From Ochotona curzoniae (taxonomy: Eukaryota > Chordata > Mammalia > Lagomorpha > Ochotonidae), in assembly GCF_017591425.1 (NCBI RefSeq), contig NW_024465434.1:434001-498000 (forward strand): 64,000 nt of DNA, in the 5' to 3' direction. A model generated the notes under the pieces. The model was not told the DNA's origin. It ran no database searches and saw only the letters and a program-made list of their open reading frames with translations. Positions 44,291-55,325 of the stretch are shown here, one piece after another; within the stretch, counting starts at the first letter, position 1; each line of letters starts with the position of its first letter. The position numbers were made by a program, and so were the translations under genes.

Positions 44291-45249
44291 AACTGAGTTG
44301 AACTTCAAATTAGACCAAGAATGAAAAGTTAAATTCTTTGAAACAGATCTATGCATACATATGCATGTCCAAACTCTCTCTTTATACACTGGCTTTCCCT
44401 GAGTATCAGAGTTAGATAAAGTGTCTGAATTTTCCCTACTTCTAAAACATCCTAAGTGTTCGGAACACGGATATGAATGTTAAGGAAAGTAGCCTTATGC
44501 ATAAGTTGGAAACATTCATTTACTTTCAGAATATGAAAGGCGTTGAAAGATAATGCCTATTATTTTGATGGGTCAGCCTGAAGAATTTCCTGGAACTTCC
44601 CACTCTTGTTTCTGAAAACACACAACAGAAATTTGGATCAAAATCTAGACTCTTTATTTCCTACTCATGACAAATGTCTGTAAAAGACTGTGATTGTGTT
44701 TCTGGCAGTCAGATATTCTTAATAACTGTTCACCTCTCCCCTCTTGTCTTCTGTGTGTCTGTGTTATCTCTGGAGAGAATTTAAGTCAGAATCCATGACT
44801 AATGTGCATAGTATGTCAGCCAGATCATTGCTACAAAACAAGGGACCTCTAGTTAGCCATCAACTCTTTGTCATAACATCAAGTTTTGGTGATGTTACTG
44901 GGCTCCATGAAAGAGCCCTTCTTTACTGATTAAAATTCTCTTCAGCAAGGCCTTGCTCTGATGGGTGACTATCTGGAGGGGAAAAATTCTCTCTTTTTCA
45001 GTTAGAGAACCGTTCATTTTGTAAGTAATAAAGGAAAAAAGAGAGGACCTTCTGCAATTTAGATTTGGAGTTGTACTCTAGATTTGGTCTGGACATTCCA
45101 TAGAACACTCAGTGTTCAACTGGGACTTATGGGCTTCCTCCAGCCTATGTGGGGGTCACCTGGACCGAAAGTCATAACCAGAAGTGTATCCCAAAGAGAT
45201 TTGTAGTTCTCCCTGAAGTAGCTATAGATGAATGACAATTTGCTCTCAG
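44291..45249. other. Unannotated sequence
   Basis: Nearly 1 kb without a recognised element. The open frame at 44744-44929 has no domain. Confidence 0.4.
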
Positions 45250-45395
45250 ATGACAAGTGTCACCTTCCTCACAAGCAGGCAATGAGCTTCTTGAGGCCTA
45301 GGTCCATCTTTCACATTTTATTTGTGTCCCCCATGTGGCTGGCAGACTCACCAACACTGAAATACTTAACACATGTTCTAGAAATAACTGATTTT
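45250..45395 (+). mobile_element. L2 3'-end fragment
   Basis: AATGAGCTTCTTGAGGCCTA, GGTCCATCTTTCACATTTTA, TTTGTGTCCCCCATGTGGCT and AATACTTAACACATG follow the L2 3' end in order. Confidence 0.65.
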
Positions 45396-46224
45396 GTCAT
45401 AAAAGGACAACACTCCTGTTTTTCAGAGGTTTCTGGCCTCTAACTAGAAACAGCTAAATAATGACATAAACTTGGAGCTTATTAATTACATGAGGCTATA
45501 AGCAATTCTCAGAGGAGAGGGAAAAAAATAAACAGGGATGAGAGTAATGAAGATAGTATAAAGATGGAGCCAGTGGTCACCGTGGAGAAATTACAGGGAA
45601 TAGTGGGCCATCTTGGTCCTAGGAAGGTTTCTCCTAGCACGGCCCTTTATTTTCAGAGAATACTTCCATTAAATATTGATGATAGGACCATCAAGGCATA
45701 GAATCAATTCCAATCCTATTTTTATTTTATGGGTCATGTAACATAAAGACAGGGGGAAACATCTGGGCCTTTGGGCCACAACACACATATCCACAGCTGG
45801 AAGAGATCTCAGATGACCCAAGTTAAATTAGCTTCAGGGCGGCCACCTGCACAGCATTTTTATTTCTCTAAAATTCCTTCCCCTGCCCACTTTGACCTGT
45901 CCCATGACTCTCCACTTAATCGCAACATGTTTTTCCCCCCAAGTCTGTTTCCATAGTCTCTTTGCTCTCATAACTCTGAAGCTGGTTTTTGTGTGATGGT
46001 GGTATACTCACTCACGTGGAATGAGGAACTTGCAGTCATTTGATCAGATGATGCCTGGCTGAGTTCTCTCTTAGGTATATTCCTAAGCACAACTGAGGAC
46101 AGAAAACAATTCCAGGACCAAAAATTTTTATTCTAATTTGGGTAAGGGGCTTGTGTCAACCCAGATGGTAACACTTCAAGTGACAGTAGATGAATCAACA
46201 GAAAAGTCTTTGGCAATAGAATAA
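45396..46224. other. Unannotated sequence
   Basis: No repeat or exon recognised. A stretch around 45890-45960 is C/T-rich. Confidence 0.4.
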
Positions 46225-46340
46225 TAATGAGAGCAGTCTGGATTTATCGAGGACTTATCAGGGACAGCCATTTTTTGAAGCTCTTTTGCATCTATGAGTT
46301 CATTTAATACTGGGACTACAAATTGAAGTGTTAAAATTTC
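46225..46340 (-). mobile_element. MIR SINE, reverse strand
   Basis: TTTATCGAGGACTTATCAGG, GACAGCCATTTTTTGAAGCT, TGCATCTATGAGTTCATTTA, ATACTGGGACTACAAATTGA follow the reverse MIR order. Confidence 0.65.
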
Positions 46341-46407
46341 CTAATGGTTCTCAATGAATAAAACAGATTAAGTAAAGTAGAACTTAATGTTTTTATCTCT
46401 GCTAGCA

Positions 46408-46712
46408 CAAACATTGTGGTGCCTTGGATTAAACCACTGTCTTACAACGCCAGCATTCCATATGGGTGCCAATTTGGTCCCAACTGCTCCACTTCTGACC
46501 TAGCTCCATGCTAATATTTCTAGGAAATCAGTAGCAGATGGCTCAGTGTTCAGGCCCTGCACCCAAATGGAAACCCCAGATGGAGTTCTAGGCTTCTGGC
46601 TGTGCTCTGGCCCAGCCCCAGTCACTGTGGCCACTTGAAGAGCCATCGAAAATCTCTTTGTCTTCCTCTTTCTGTAATTCTGCCTTTCAAATAAACCATC
46701 TTTTAAAAATAT
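46408..46712 (+). mobile_element. CSINE, old
   Basis: CAAACATTGTGGTGCCTTGG head, CCAGCATTCCATATGGGTGC, TCTGCCTTTCAAATAAACCA tail. Confidence 0.85.
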
Positions 46713-47589
46713 ATTTTTAGAAATATACACTCTACATCTACATGTTTATATGTATATAATCAAGTAAAATTCAGTTCTAAACTTTTGGATATATTTTTGA
46801 ATTTAGCCTTTCAAAAATATAAATGGGGTACCATGAAAAGTGTGCTTTATTGTAATATAAAATAATATGGGAAGAGAGAAAAAATTGGTCACATAGATAG
46901 TATTAGGCATAAAAGCAGAGATGAATGATTTCAGATGCTGTAGAGTCAGAACCAGCATAAACTTTATACTGTTAAAACCTTGGGTGATAGATATATTAAT
47001 ATTACTTTTCTCAATTTTGGTCTTCCAAGACAATAGCTTTGTTCAAATACAAAGTGGTACTATATCATGGAGGTAAAATTAATTTAAATATTTACATTAC
47101 ACTTTTGTCAACTATTATTGTTAACATTAAAATCTTCAGTGGACATCTGAATTCTACTTTTACTGAAGAATTACACATCAAGCTTAGCTATTCTTTATGA
47201 ACACAGAAGTCACATTAGACATGCAATGAAAAATCAGAAACTCTGATTCTACCAAGTCCCAATTATCCCACAAAGATAAATGTTCATTGGATCTCTAACA
47301 GCCACAGAAAAAAGATTAACACTGAAGTTGGGGGAATAAGACTCTGATAGTGGGGAAATGAACAAAAACTAGGAAACAGACATTGTAGATTAGCAATCAG
47401 GGAGAAATTTTGGATAGGAGCTGGCTTCCTTTAACATGCTTTGTCTAGCTGGGGAATGTTTTTAAAACAAACTTCTCCCTCTGCTTTCCTCTAATTGCAC
47501 ACTTGCTCTGAGATGCTAACTGTATCCCCATCTTTGTAGTACAAACTTCCACCATGGCCTATTCCCCTCTATTTAAATTACACATTTAC
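46713..47589. other. Unannotated AT-rich sequence
   Basis: No repeat or exon recognised. Confidence 0.4.
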
Positions 47590-47735
47590 ATGTCTGCTTT
47601 TTTCCTAAGACCATGATCTCCTTCAGAGATTCTCTTTTATGAATAGTGAAAGTCCACACACCTATTCCAACAAACACAGTGCATCCTCTTCAATGCTTAT
47701 TATTTGTTGAACAAATAAATAAGCAAATGAATGAA
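47590..47735 (+). mobile_element. L2 3'-end fragment
   Basis: AAGACCATGATCTCCTTCAG and TTCAATGCTTATTATTTGTT, then GAACAAATAAATAAGCAAAT and GAATGAAAGG, match the L2 3' end, including the terminal TTGTTGAAT(GAAT) part. Confidence 0.65.
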
Positions 47736-47932
47736 AGGAGCTATCTAGGCCAGGAATGAACAGAAAGTCAGGAATGTTATACTACAATCATATCTCAACT
47801 AAATAGCCACAATAATAGAGAGTTCCTAGCCTTCATAGTCTCCAGGAGCATAGAATTTTTTTTTTTCCATTTTCTTAGTTCACTCATTTACTTATAACTC
47901 ACACCCTATAGCATTCATGTTTTTGGAATAAG

Positions 47933-48143
47933 AACCACTGGCTCAACTGAGCAAGGCAGGTGACGATGCTATGCAGCTTATACAACCAAGGGTGGTTTTG
48001 TGTTTTTATCCCTGAAGTTCATCTTCAGAGACTGTTTTCAAGAACACGCTTTGGAAAGCATTCAGCTTAAATCTTTCAGTGTTTCTTTGAAATGGGTTCT
48101 TCATGCTCCAGTATGAAGTATGTATCAGCAAGCAAAGAAGCAG
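47933..48143 (+). repeat. Unclassified ~215-bp repeat, arm 1 of an inverted pair
   Basis: This segment and the reverse complement of 52791-53008 align along their whole length. The shared stretches include GGTGACGATGCTATGCAGCT and a 35-bp identical run (48027-48061, CAGAGACTGTTTTCAAGAAC and on). Similarity stops at both ends. It may be two copies of one old interspersed element; CCACTGG / CCAGTG near the ends hint at a hAT-type (MER-like) transposon, which I cannot confirm. Confidence 0.8.
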
Positions 48144-48342
48144 AACAGGTCCCTGCTGGCCCAGTGATCCAGAAGGGATGTCTGACTGCCTCTGAAGAAG
48201 TCGGTTCTGCTTTGAGGAGCGAGGTGGGACATTGCCACTGACACCAACTTCTCTTTGATGATTACACTCCCGTTGGCTCCCAGTTACAGGTAGAAAAACT
48301 AGAAAAGTAACATGTTACTAGAAAGTAACATGCTTATTTTGG

Positions 48343-48636
48343 GTTTTTTTTTTAATTATTTATTTTTCTATGAAAGACAGAGAGAAAATCTTTTACCCAA
48401 AGGTTCACTTCCCAAATTCCTGCACTGACCAGAGCTGGTCCAATCTGAAGCCAGGATCCAGGATCCTCTTCCAGATCTCTTGTGTGGGTATAGGGGCTCA
48501 AAGACTTGAACCCTTTTTTGCTGCTTTCCTAGGCTATAAGCTGGTAGCTGAGTCAGAAGTACAGACATCAGGGCATGAACTGGTACCATATGGACGCTAG
48601 CACTACAGACGGAGCCTCAGCTAGGTTGCTGGCCTC
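48343..48636 (-). mobile_element. CSINE, intermediate to old, reverse strand
   Basis: TTTTTTTTTAATTATTTATT at the reversed tail, CAATCTGAAGCCAGGATCC, GGGTATAGGGGCTCAAAGAC, ending CTCAGCTAGGTTGCTGGCCT. Confidence 0.88.
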
Positions 48637-48847
48637 ACCATGTTTGTGCTCTACCAGAGCCTATAAACCTAGGGGCTCCTGAGAGCATGTGTCATCTGCA
48701 CAGTTGCAGAGTCTACATAGGAAGAGATGTAACATGTGATGGCCTGATTGAAAGACAATTCCAGAATGAAGCTGCTCCCTCCAGCGTCATGAGCCCATAA
48801 ACAACATTTTGAACATAGAACGATAAAGCAGCAAAAATGACCAGAGA

Positions 48848-49185
48848 GTTGGTTTAGTTTGCTGGGTAAAGTAACAAGGAGAATGACTGCATCCTTTATC
48901 AGAGTGTCAGAGTCTAATGTCTGGCTTAACTCCCAGTTCCAGCTTCCAGCCACTGCAGACTCTGCAAAGTAATAATGATGCAAGTAGTTGGGTCTGTCCC
49001 ATTCATGAGGGAGGCCTGATTGAGCTTCCAGCTCCTGGGTTTGTCCTGGCTCAACTCCAGCCACAAAGGGCATTTGGAAAGTGAAACAGAACATGGGAAC
49101 CTTCTCCCTTCTCTTCCCTCCCTTCCCCACCCCTCCCCTCGCCTCCCTTTCCTTCTCTCTCAGTCTCAATAGGTAGATAAATGAA
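48848..49185 (+). mobile_element. CSINE, old
   Basis: GGTTTAGTTTGCTGGGTAAA head, then blocks such as AACTCCCAGTTCCAGCTTCC and GGCATTTGGAAAGTGAAACA. The pyrimidine-rich 3' part is expanded (49100-49162), and the tail is AATAGGTAGATAAATGAAAA. Confidence 0.8.
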
Positions 49186-49599
49186 AATCAAATGACCAAA
49201 AATAACTATTAAAATGGTATTAATTTGTCAACGTTAATTCTCAAGAGATGAAAGCATAATTGCTCAAAACTCAGAACCCTTGAGTTCCAAGGAAAATGGG
49301 AGGAATAAATCAGGATGGTTACAGGGACGTCAACTGAAAAAGGTAAATAAAGTCTCTTTTTGATGTTTGTAGGGGTCTTAATTATACAAATAGATGACTG
49401 ACAAAATAGTGCAGCCTACCTTAAGACTCAATGAACCTTATCTTAGTAAAAAAGAATAATTTGCAATTGGTAAAGTCAATATTTTATGCAAATGTTGCTA
49501 AACCTTTGGAATGTTGGAAATTCCTTTAGAAAAAAAGCAAACTTTCTCTTTGAGTTTTTGTTTACTTCATGAGTTTGTTCTCAGAGTAGTTTACATAGA
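49186..49599. other. Unannotated AT-rich sequence
   Basis: No repeat or exon recognised. Confidence 0.4.
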
Positions 49600-50185
49600 A
49601 AATATGAAAAGATGTCAGAATGGTCTAGTACCTCCCCAAAATTGAACATGGAGTTTTTATCTGATCCAGGAATTCTACTCCTAGATGTTTACAAAAGAGA
49701 CATGAAAAGACAGTCACATGAAAACCTCTACATGGATGTTCACGGCAGGATTATTCATCATCACCAGAAAAATGATAGCAACCCAAATGTCTATCAACTG
49801 ATGAATGGCAAGTGAAATGCAGTCCATCCGCGTATCTTGGAATAAAGAGGAAGTCCTAGTACAGGTTGCAACATGAATCTCAAAGGCATTAAGCTGAGCA
49901 AATGAAGTCAGATGGAGAAGGCTACAAATGGAGTCCTTGTATTTCCAGGAAGTATTTAGACTCGGTGTATCGGTAGAGACTGAAAGATTAGTGATTACCT
50001 GGGAGTTGGGGAACTACTCATCTGTGTGGGATTTCTCCCTGTGGTGATATGGCACTAATATTAACTAAATACAGTTACTATAGCCTAATTATATTAAATG
50101 CCACTGAAATTTACACTTCAGATCAATGAGTTGTATGGTATGTGAATTATACCTCATTAAAACTGTCATGTTAAAAAAAAAGGAT
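49600..50185 (+). mobile_element. Old L1 (L1MB-like) ORF2 end and complete 3' UTR
   Basis: ORF2 C-terminal part (ATCTGATCCAGGAATTCTAC, TGAAAACCTCTACATGGATG, TTATTCATCATCACCAGAAA, CAACCCAAATGTCTATCAAC) is followed by 3' UTR (CATGAATCTCAAAGGCATTA, CTGGGAGTTGGGGAACTACT). The 3' end is TGTATGGTATGTGAATTATA, CCTCATTAAAACTGTC, then an A-run at 50173-50182. The 67-codon frame at 49612-49815 is a relic of ORF2. Confidence 0.88.
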
Positions 50186-50189
50186 GTCA

Positions 50190-50325
50190 GATTCCCTGCA
50201 TCAGAATTTCATAATTCTGGATAGTTGGAGTACACATGCATGAGATCCTAGGTTGAATAGGTAACATTTGCTAGTGACAGGGAGCAAGGTTGAGAAATGC
50301 TAGCTCTATCCTGGGAGAGATTGAT
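50190..50325 (-). mobile_element. hAT-MITE-like (MER5-type) fragment, tentative
   Basis: CCCTGCATCAGAATTTCATA and GGTTGAGAAATGCTAGCTCT recall the MER5/MER20 style of non-autonomous hAT elements. Too diverged for a firm name. Confidence 0.35.
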
Positions 50326-51232
50326 TTTTTTCTCCATGGGCCTCTGAGACCTAAACTAAGCGGGATCTGCTGCATGCTGTGTGTCATTTTGGAAATACAT
50401 GTACATGTTACTGCACTCTCTGGCACTTATTTCACACTCCTCTTCCCATGAAAATCATGGCCCTGGTCAAGTTTTAGTGCTTTATTATATGTTATTATTA
50501 TATGTTCGACCTAGAGTATCAAACGTCATGTGGGAAAGACATTTTCAACTGGAACAAATCAATAGTGATTAGAACCGACTTATCCCCATTAAAAGGACAC
50601 ATAGAAAAGGCGTATCTCCATGCCCAAAGATACATATAGCTGGTAAAACAAAGTTCATAAGGAATCAAACTGGAAGTAGCGAGCTTAGAAACCATGGCAT
50701 GTGTGGACACTTTAGCCAGCCCCACCCGCCTCTTAGAAACGTTAACTGCCATGGATTTGAGAGTTCTGATAACTTTAAACTATGGTAAGGCAATCCAAAA
50801 AGATCAAACGATTCTGTCTCTCTCTAAATAAAAGTTTCACATTTTGAACAGATCATTTTTTGTTTTCATACCTGAATCCAAACCTTTCTCTCCCCTTATT
50901 TTACCCATCCATCAAAACAAACACATTCTCTCTCTCTCACGCACACACACGCGTGCACGCGTGACATGTCAATGTTAGAAGCCACTGATGGAAGTATAAT
51001 GGCTCAAGTTAACTTCATGAAAACTGCTTCTCAGATTTTACTCTGAAATGTAAGCAAGCCTTATATTTTCTTATATGCATGACTTTTTAACGGCAGAACT
51101 AGTATATTCTGTTTGGTTTTGATTTCAGTTTCTTAACATTTTACACTGGCCACAACATGTTGCTGGACCAGGCTCCAGCTGTGGATTCTAGACTATTCAT
51201 GAGGCCTCCAAAGTGCACTGCAACACACTTGC
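50326..51232. other. Unannotated sequence with alternating purine-pyrimidine patch
   Basis: No gene or named repeat. An alternating purine-pyrimidine patch (ACACACGCGTGCACGCGTG, within 50930-50965) follows a short (CT)n run. Confidence 0.4.
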
Positions 51233-51460
51233 TTGTTTATTTAAAACAGGCTGGCAGAGAGAGAGAGAGAAATAAAGAGAAGGAGAGAAAAAATAGAGAA
51301 GGGGGAAAGAGAGAAAGAGAGAGAGAGAGAGAGAATGAATGAATGAATGAATGAATGAATGAATGAGAATGAATCTTTTCTGGCTTATTCCCCAAATGCA
51401 TGCTACATGCATGGGGTTGGTGCTAATCCGTGGTATGGGCCTTCTGACTGAAACTTGCCA
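51233..51460 (-). mobile_element. CSINE remnant with expanded simple repeats, reverse strand
   Basis: GCTTGTTTATTTAAAACAGG, then (GA)n from about 51253, (GAAT)n at 51333-51374, then AATCTTTTCTGGCTTATTCC and CCAAATGCATGCTACATGCA. The order fits a reversed C-repeat whose pyrimidine tract expanded. The distal (head) part is not recognisable. Confidence 0.5.
51253..51374. repeat. (GA)n / (GAAT)n compound microsatellite
   Basis: A GA-rich tract followed by about ten GAAT units. Confidence 0.95.
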
Positions 51461-52016
51461 GCAACTCTACCTGGCCATGTTCAGTTGTTGTTGTTGTTGT
51501 TTTGTTCAAGGTCTTGGTTGTCAGATCCTGGAGACTTTCTGCTTATGCACATACCCATGTTACCAGGAACTCTGTCCTGGTAGAGCTATAGAAGTTAAGA
51601 GAAAAATGAGTTTGGAACGTCTGGGTCCTGTCCCCAACTGGAAGGCATAATCCAGGTTGAACCTACCTAACCAAAAATTCTCAAATTCCATAAAATCCAC
51701 AGCTTTTTGAGTTCCATCATGATGCTGCCAAGTGGAAAATCCCACACATGACCACATTTGACAGGTCATAGTCAAAATGTAGACACACAAAAAATGTATA
51801 CAATTTCTCCAGGTGTATGTGAAACACAAATGAATTTCATGTTTACACTGGGGTGCACACCCTAAGATATCTCATACTGTATATGAAATATTGCAAAAAG
51901 AATCTGAAACACTTCTGGCCCTAAACATGTTGTGTATAGATACTCAATCTGTACATGTTCTGCTTTAGAAGCATTCTAAATTACAGTGTATCAAATGAAG
52001 TGAAAAAGGCGCACAC
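51461..52016. other. Unannotated sequence with a (TTG)n run
   Basis: A (TTG)n run at 51486-51502; otherwise nothing recognised. Confidence 0.4.
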
Positions 52017-52295
52017 TGGGGAGAGGTGTTTGGCTTAGCAGTTAGGAAGTGTGTTAGTTAGGAAGCTGCATCCTGTATTGGGGTTTGGGTCCCAGCCCTG
52101 CTTCTGATTCCAGCATTCTGCTAATACATATCTTGGGAGGCAGCAGGTGATTGTTCAAAAACTTGGTTTGCTGCCATCTACGTGGGAGAGCTGGATTCAG
52201 TTACTAACTTGCTGGCTCAGACCCAACTGTTGGGGGACATTTGGGAAGTGAACCCATACATAAGTGAGTTGCTCCCCCACAAACTCCCACTGCAC

Positions 52296-52300
<5 letters not shown>
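52017..52300 (+). mobile_element. CSINE, old
   Basis: CTGGGGAGAGGTGTTTGGCT head, GGGAGGCAGCAGGTGATTGT, GGGAAGTGAACCCATACATA. Its tail has become the (TG)n tract that follows. Confidence 0.82.

Positions 52301-52357
<57 letters not shown>
52301..52357. repeat. (TG)n microsatellite between two opposed SINEs
   Basis: About 28 uninterrupted TG units. Confidence 0.98.
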
Positions 52358-52360
<3 letters not shown>

Positions 52361-52373
52361 AATACATTTTTAA

Positions 52374-52667
52374 AGACTTATTTTTATTGGAAAAGCAGAT
52401 TGACAGAGAGAAGGAGAGACAGAAAGATTTTCCATTTACTGTTTCATTCCCTCAAATGGCTGCAATGGCCAGAACTGCCAGGAGTTTCTTCCAGGTCTCC
52501 CACGTGGGTGCAGGATCCCAAGGCTTTGGGACATCCTCTGCTGCTTTCTCCAACCATAAGTGAACAACTGGCTGGGAAGTGGAGCAACTGACACAAGAAC
52601 CGGCACCCACATGGAATGCTGGTGCTTGAAGGTAGAGGATTAGCCTCTTGAATCATGGTGCTGGCCT
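52374..52667 (-). mobile_element. CSINE, intermediate to young, reverse strand
   Basis: GACTTATTTTTATTGGAAAA to GAATCATGGTGCTGGCCT. Direct repeats AAGAAATACATTTTTAAAG (52358-52376) and AAGAAATAAATTTAAAAG (52669-52686) are its aged target duplication. Confidence 0.9.
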
Positions 52668-52790
52668 CAAGAAATAAATTTAAAAGAAAGAAAAACTGAG
52701 TCAGGAGGACTAGTGGCAGGCGGGGCGGGGCAGGGGGCAGTAATCCATTGCCATGATCTCATCTGATGTAGGCACAGAGGAAAGACCGTG

Positions 52791-53008
52791 GCTTCTTTGC
52801 TTGCTGACACATACTCAGTGCCCTGCAGTATAAAGAGCCCATTCCAAATGATTGAACACTAAATGATTTAAGCCCAGTGCTTTCCAAAGCGTGTTCTTGA
52901 AAACAGTCTCTGAAAATGAACTTTGGAGATAAAAATGCAAAACCGTCCTTGACTGCACAAGCTGCATAGCATCGTCACCTGTCTTGCTCAACTAAGCCAG
53001 TGCTTCCC
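52791..53008 (-). repeat. Unclassified ~215-bp repeat, arm 2 of an inverted pair
   Basis: Inverted counterpart of 47933-48143 (see there). Together they enclose about 4.65 kb. Most differences are transitions spread evenly, as expected for two old copies. Confidence 0.8.
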
Positions 53009-54244
53009 GGGTCATATGGAACAATGAGAGCTTAACCTTTCTAAAACTCAGGTATCTGAGATGTAGCTATAATGGGGCTGATAAAATCTATGATGCATAA
53101 ATGAAACATGTGTTGGACTAACCCAGTGCATCAAAAATATGGAAAAATGTTTAGGTAAAACTCTATACAAATGTAAAGTATCAATACCCTTTCCTAATTA
53201 TTACCACGTGCTTGATTCTCCAAATGTAGAATTTTTCACAACTATTGGTCAAAAACAGCCAGCGGTGAAGGCAAATTCTAATTTGGGCAAATCAGATACT
53301 GTGCTAGAAAACATATCTCCAAAACATCTCATGGGAAGAGCAGCACCCCTGCAACTGAAAAATAAGAATTCTAGTGTTTTCCAGCCTCCAAATGGTAGCT
53401 ACCAAGTTTATGTTTCTGGAAATCTTTGTCCTGTATTAGTCTCTTCATGTCTCTCTTAAAAACACCACTCTTTGTAGTAATCTTTTCTAACCACTTTGTC
53501 ATCATCATGGGATAAACAAAGTAGAGTTTTCAAAATGAACCCGGGAGGTTGGGTTAAACAGTCCCAACATGGCCTGAGGCTGCCAGCTTTGCGTTGGCAG
53601 GAGCATTGCTGTGAAGGAACTGGGTTTGGAAAACCTTGGGCAACAACAGGACCCCTGACCTGACCTCCCAAAGCCCTCTACGGATGCGTGGGGAACAAAT
53701 TCTTGGACGCAGACTCCACTCAGTAAAACCAAAATTAATGGAAATGCCATTTTTTTTCTGTTCTAATGCATTTCATAATATGTGGACAGCTCAACTCCCA
53801 TTCCTCTTCCCCTGCCCCCCAACCACAGACTTCACAACTCCTCTCCTAAATTCCTGCAGAGATCCAAATGGAGTGTATGTGGCAGGGGGAAGGAGTGGGC
53901 ATTCAGAAGAACCAAACACTGGGGGACTCTGAATCAAATGAAATGGCTGTGAGGCCCATTAGGTTGTCAGTAGACAGAAACAAGCATAAATTAGAGCAAT
54001 TAAGTAAATGAAGATGATCAAAAGGAATTTGTGGAAAGAAATTTCTAGGAGCAGATTCTTTCCCCTTATATAGGTAACAAGACCACTCTGAGTTCAGGGA
54101 TTGAAAAATTCCTACACTGTACTTAAATCTTCTGAATGTAAAGTAAGGAGGAATTTTATAGTTTCTTTCTGAAAGGTTATTTTTATAAAAAGACTCTTGT
54201 GCATTCAGCACAGTCACCAAAAAGTAGAACACAGCACAGCCCAG
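53009..54244. other. Unannotated sequence
   Basis: About 1.2 kb. Open frames at 53139-53459 (+, 106 codons) and 53903-54337 (-, 144 codons) have no recognisable domain; the second overlaps an L2 fragment. No splice-site context supports an exon. Confidence 0.4.
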
Positions 54245-54450
54245 CACAGCCTCCTCTTCATAAATTCCTCTCTCGGCTTTCACGATATCACAACCCTCAG
54301 CTTGTTTCTCACCCCTAGGATCATCTCTTTCCTGCATCCCCTACCCACCTCTTTCAAGTGGGCACCCCCCAGGGCTCTGCCCCAGGTTTCCTGCCTGCTC
54401 CCTCAAGGTAGTCACTTTTTGTGGTTTTTCACTCTTACATGCTTTGTAAC
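54245..54450 (+). mobile_element. L2 ORF2 (reverse-transcriptase) fragment
   Basis: CTCGGCTTTCACGATATCAC, CTCAGCTTGTTTCTCACCCC and GGGCACCCCCCAGGGCTCTG, then CCCCAGGTTTCCTGCCTGC, correspond to the L2/CR1-type RT region that encodes the GVPQGS motif. Decayed. Confidence 0.6.
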
Positions 54451-54489
54451 CATCTTTCCCTACTGAGGATTTCTGACTCATGACTGACC

Positions 54490-54935
54490 ACGTCCATCCA
54501 AACATCACAGTACCTATAGAAGGCTGGCTCCTGACCCCTGGCACTGGTACAAATGACCTTGGTTGGAGTCTATGGATGATGGTGGAAAGGACACCAACAT
54601 GGGAAGATGATCCCAGAATATTTTGGTGATTTTCGAATGCAATCACAAATGCATTAGAAGACTGGAGTTGAGAGAATGTGACACAGAGAAATATGTCAAA
54701 TGACCACAAAGGCACAGACAGGAGTGACATGGCCAGAGCCAGGGAGTGCCAACAGCCCCCAGGAGCTCCAAGAGGCAATGAAGGGATTCTTTCCCGGAAC
54801 CCCAGGGAGGAGCCAACCCTTTCATGCTGGCCCAACAAAACTGACTTTTGGACTCTCAGACTGTTGTTTCCTTTGTTTCCTTACCAATTTGTAGTAAGAG
54901 CCATGAGAAGCTGATCCAGTACTGGAGTCACTTCC
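54490..54935 (+). mobile_element. MaLR LTR (MLT1-like), plus strand
   Basis: TGATGGTGGAAAGGACACCA, TTTTCGAATGCAATCACAAA, ATGGCCAGAGCCAGGGAGTG, CCAACAGCCCCCAGGAGCTC, GGGATTCTTTCCCGGAACCC, CAGACTGTTGTTTCCTTTGT match the 3' two-thirds of an MLT1-type LTR in sense order (ERVL-MaLR family). Confidence 0.7.
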
Positions 54936-54984
54936 CAAGATGGCACCCCCAAATACCATGAACCAGGTGCCTGAACAGAAATTG

Positions 54985-55325
54985 TGTCTCTCATGGCTCT
55001 AGAGGATCAAGCCCAAGAACACAGTGCTGGGGGTAGAGGAGGAGGATGGGTCTGTTCCCCAACTGTTTCAGCTCCTCTGGGCCTCTGCCTTCCTTGGCTT
55101 CCACTCCATGGGCAGGTTCTGCCTTCACCTTTTCCTGGTATCTCTTCTGTGAGAGCCTCTGTGTCCATATTTGCCTTCTTTACATGCCCAGTCATGGTGG
55201 ATCAGGGCCCATCCTAACGGGTTCACCTTAACCTGACCATCTGTAAAGATTCCATTTGCAAATGAAGGTCATGACTTCATCTTCTGGGGAGACATAATTC
55301 AACTCTTAATCTCCAATTCAGTATG
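54985..55325 (-). mobile_element. MaLR LTR (MLT1/MST-like), minus strand
   Basis: On the plus strand: TGGCTCTAGAGGATCAAGCC, CCTTCACCTTTTCCTGGTAT, GTGTCCATATTTGCCTTCTT, CAGGGCCCATCCTAACGGGT, TCTGTAAAGATTCCATTTGC, TCATCTTCTGGGGAGACATA. This is the reverse complement of a MaLR LTR. Confidence 0.7.

Noticed and set aside
48669..49169. 166-codon minus-strand open frame
   Set aside because: It runs antisense through an old SINE with an expanded pyrimidine tract; low-complexity start and no domain.
54341..54838. 165-codon minus-strand open frame
   Set aside because: It covers an L2 fragment and the antisense strand of a MaLR LTR; no conserved domain.
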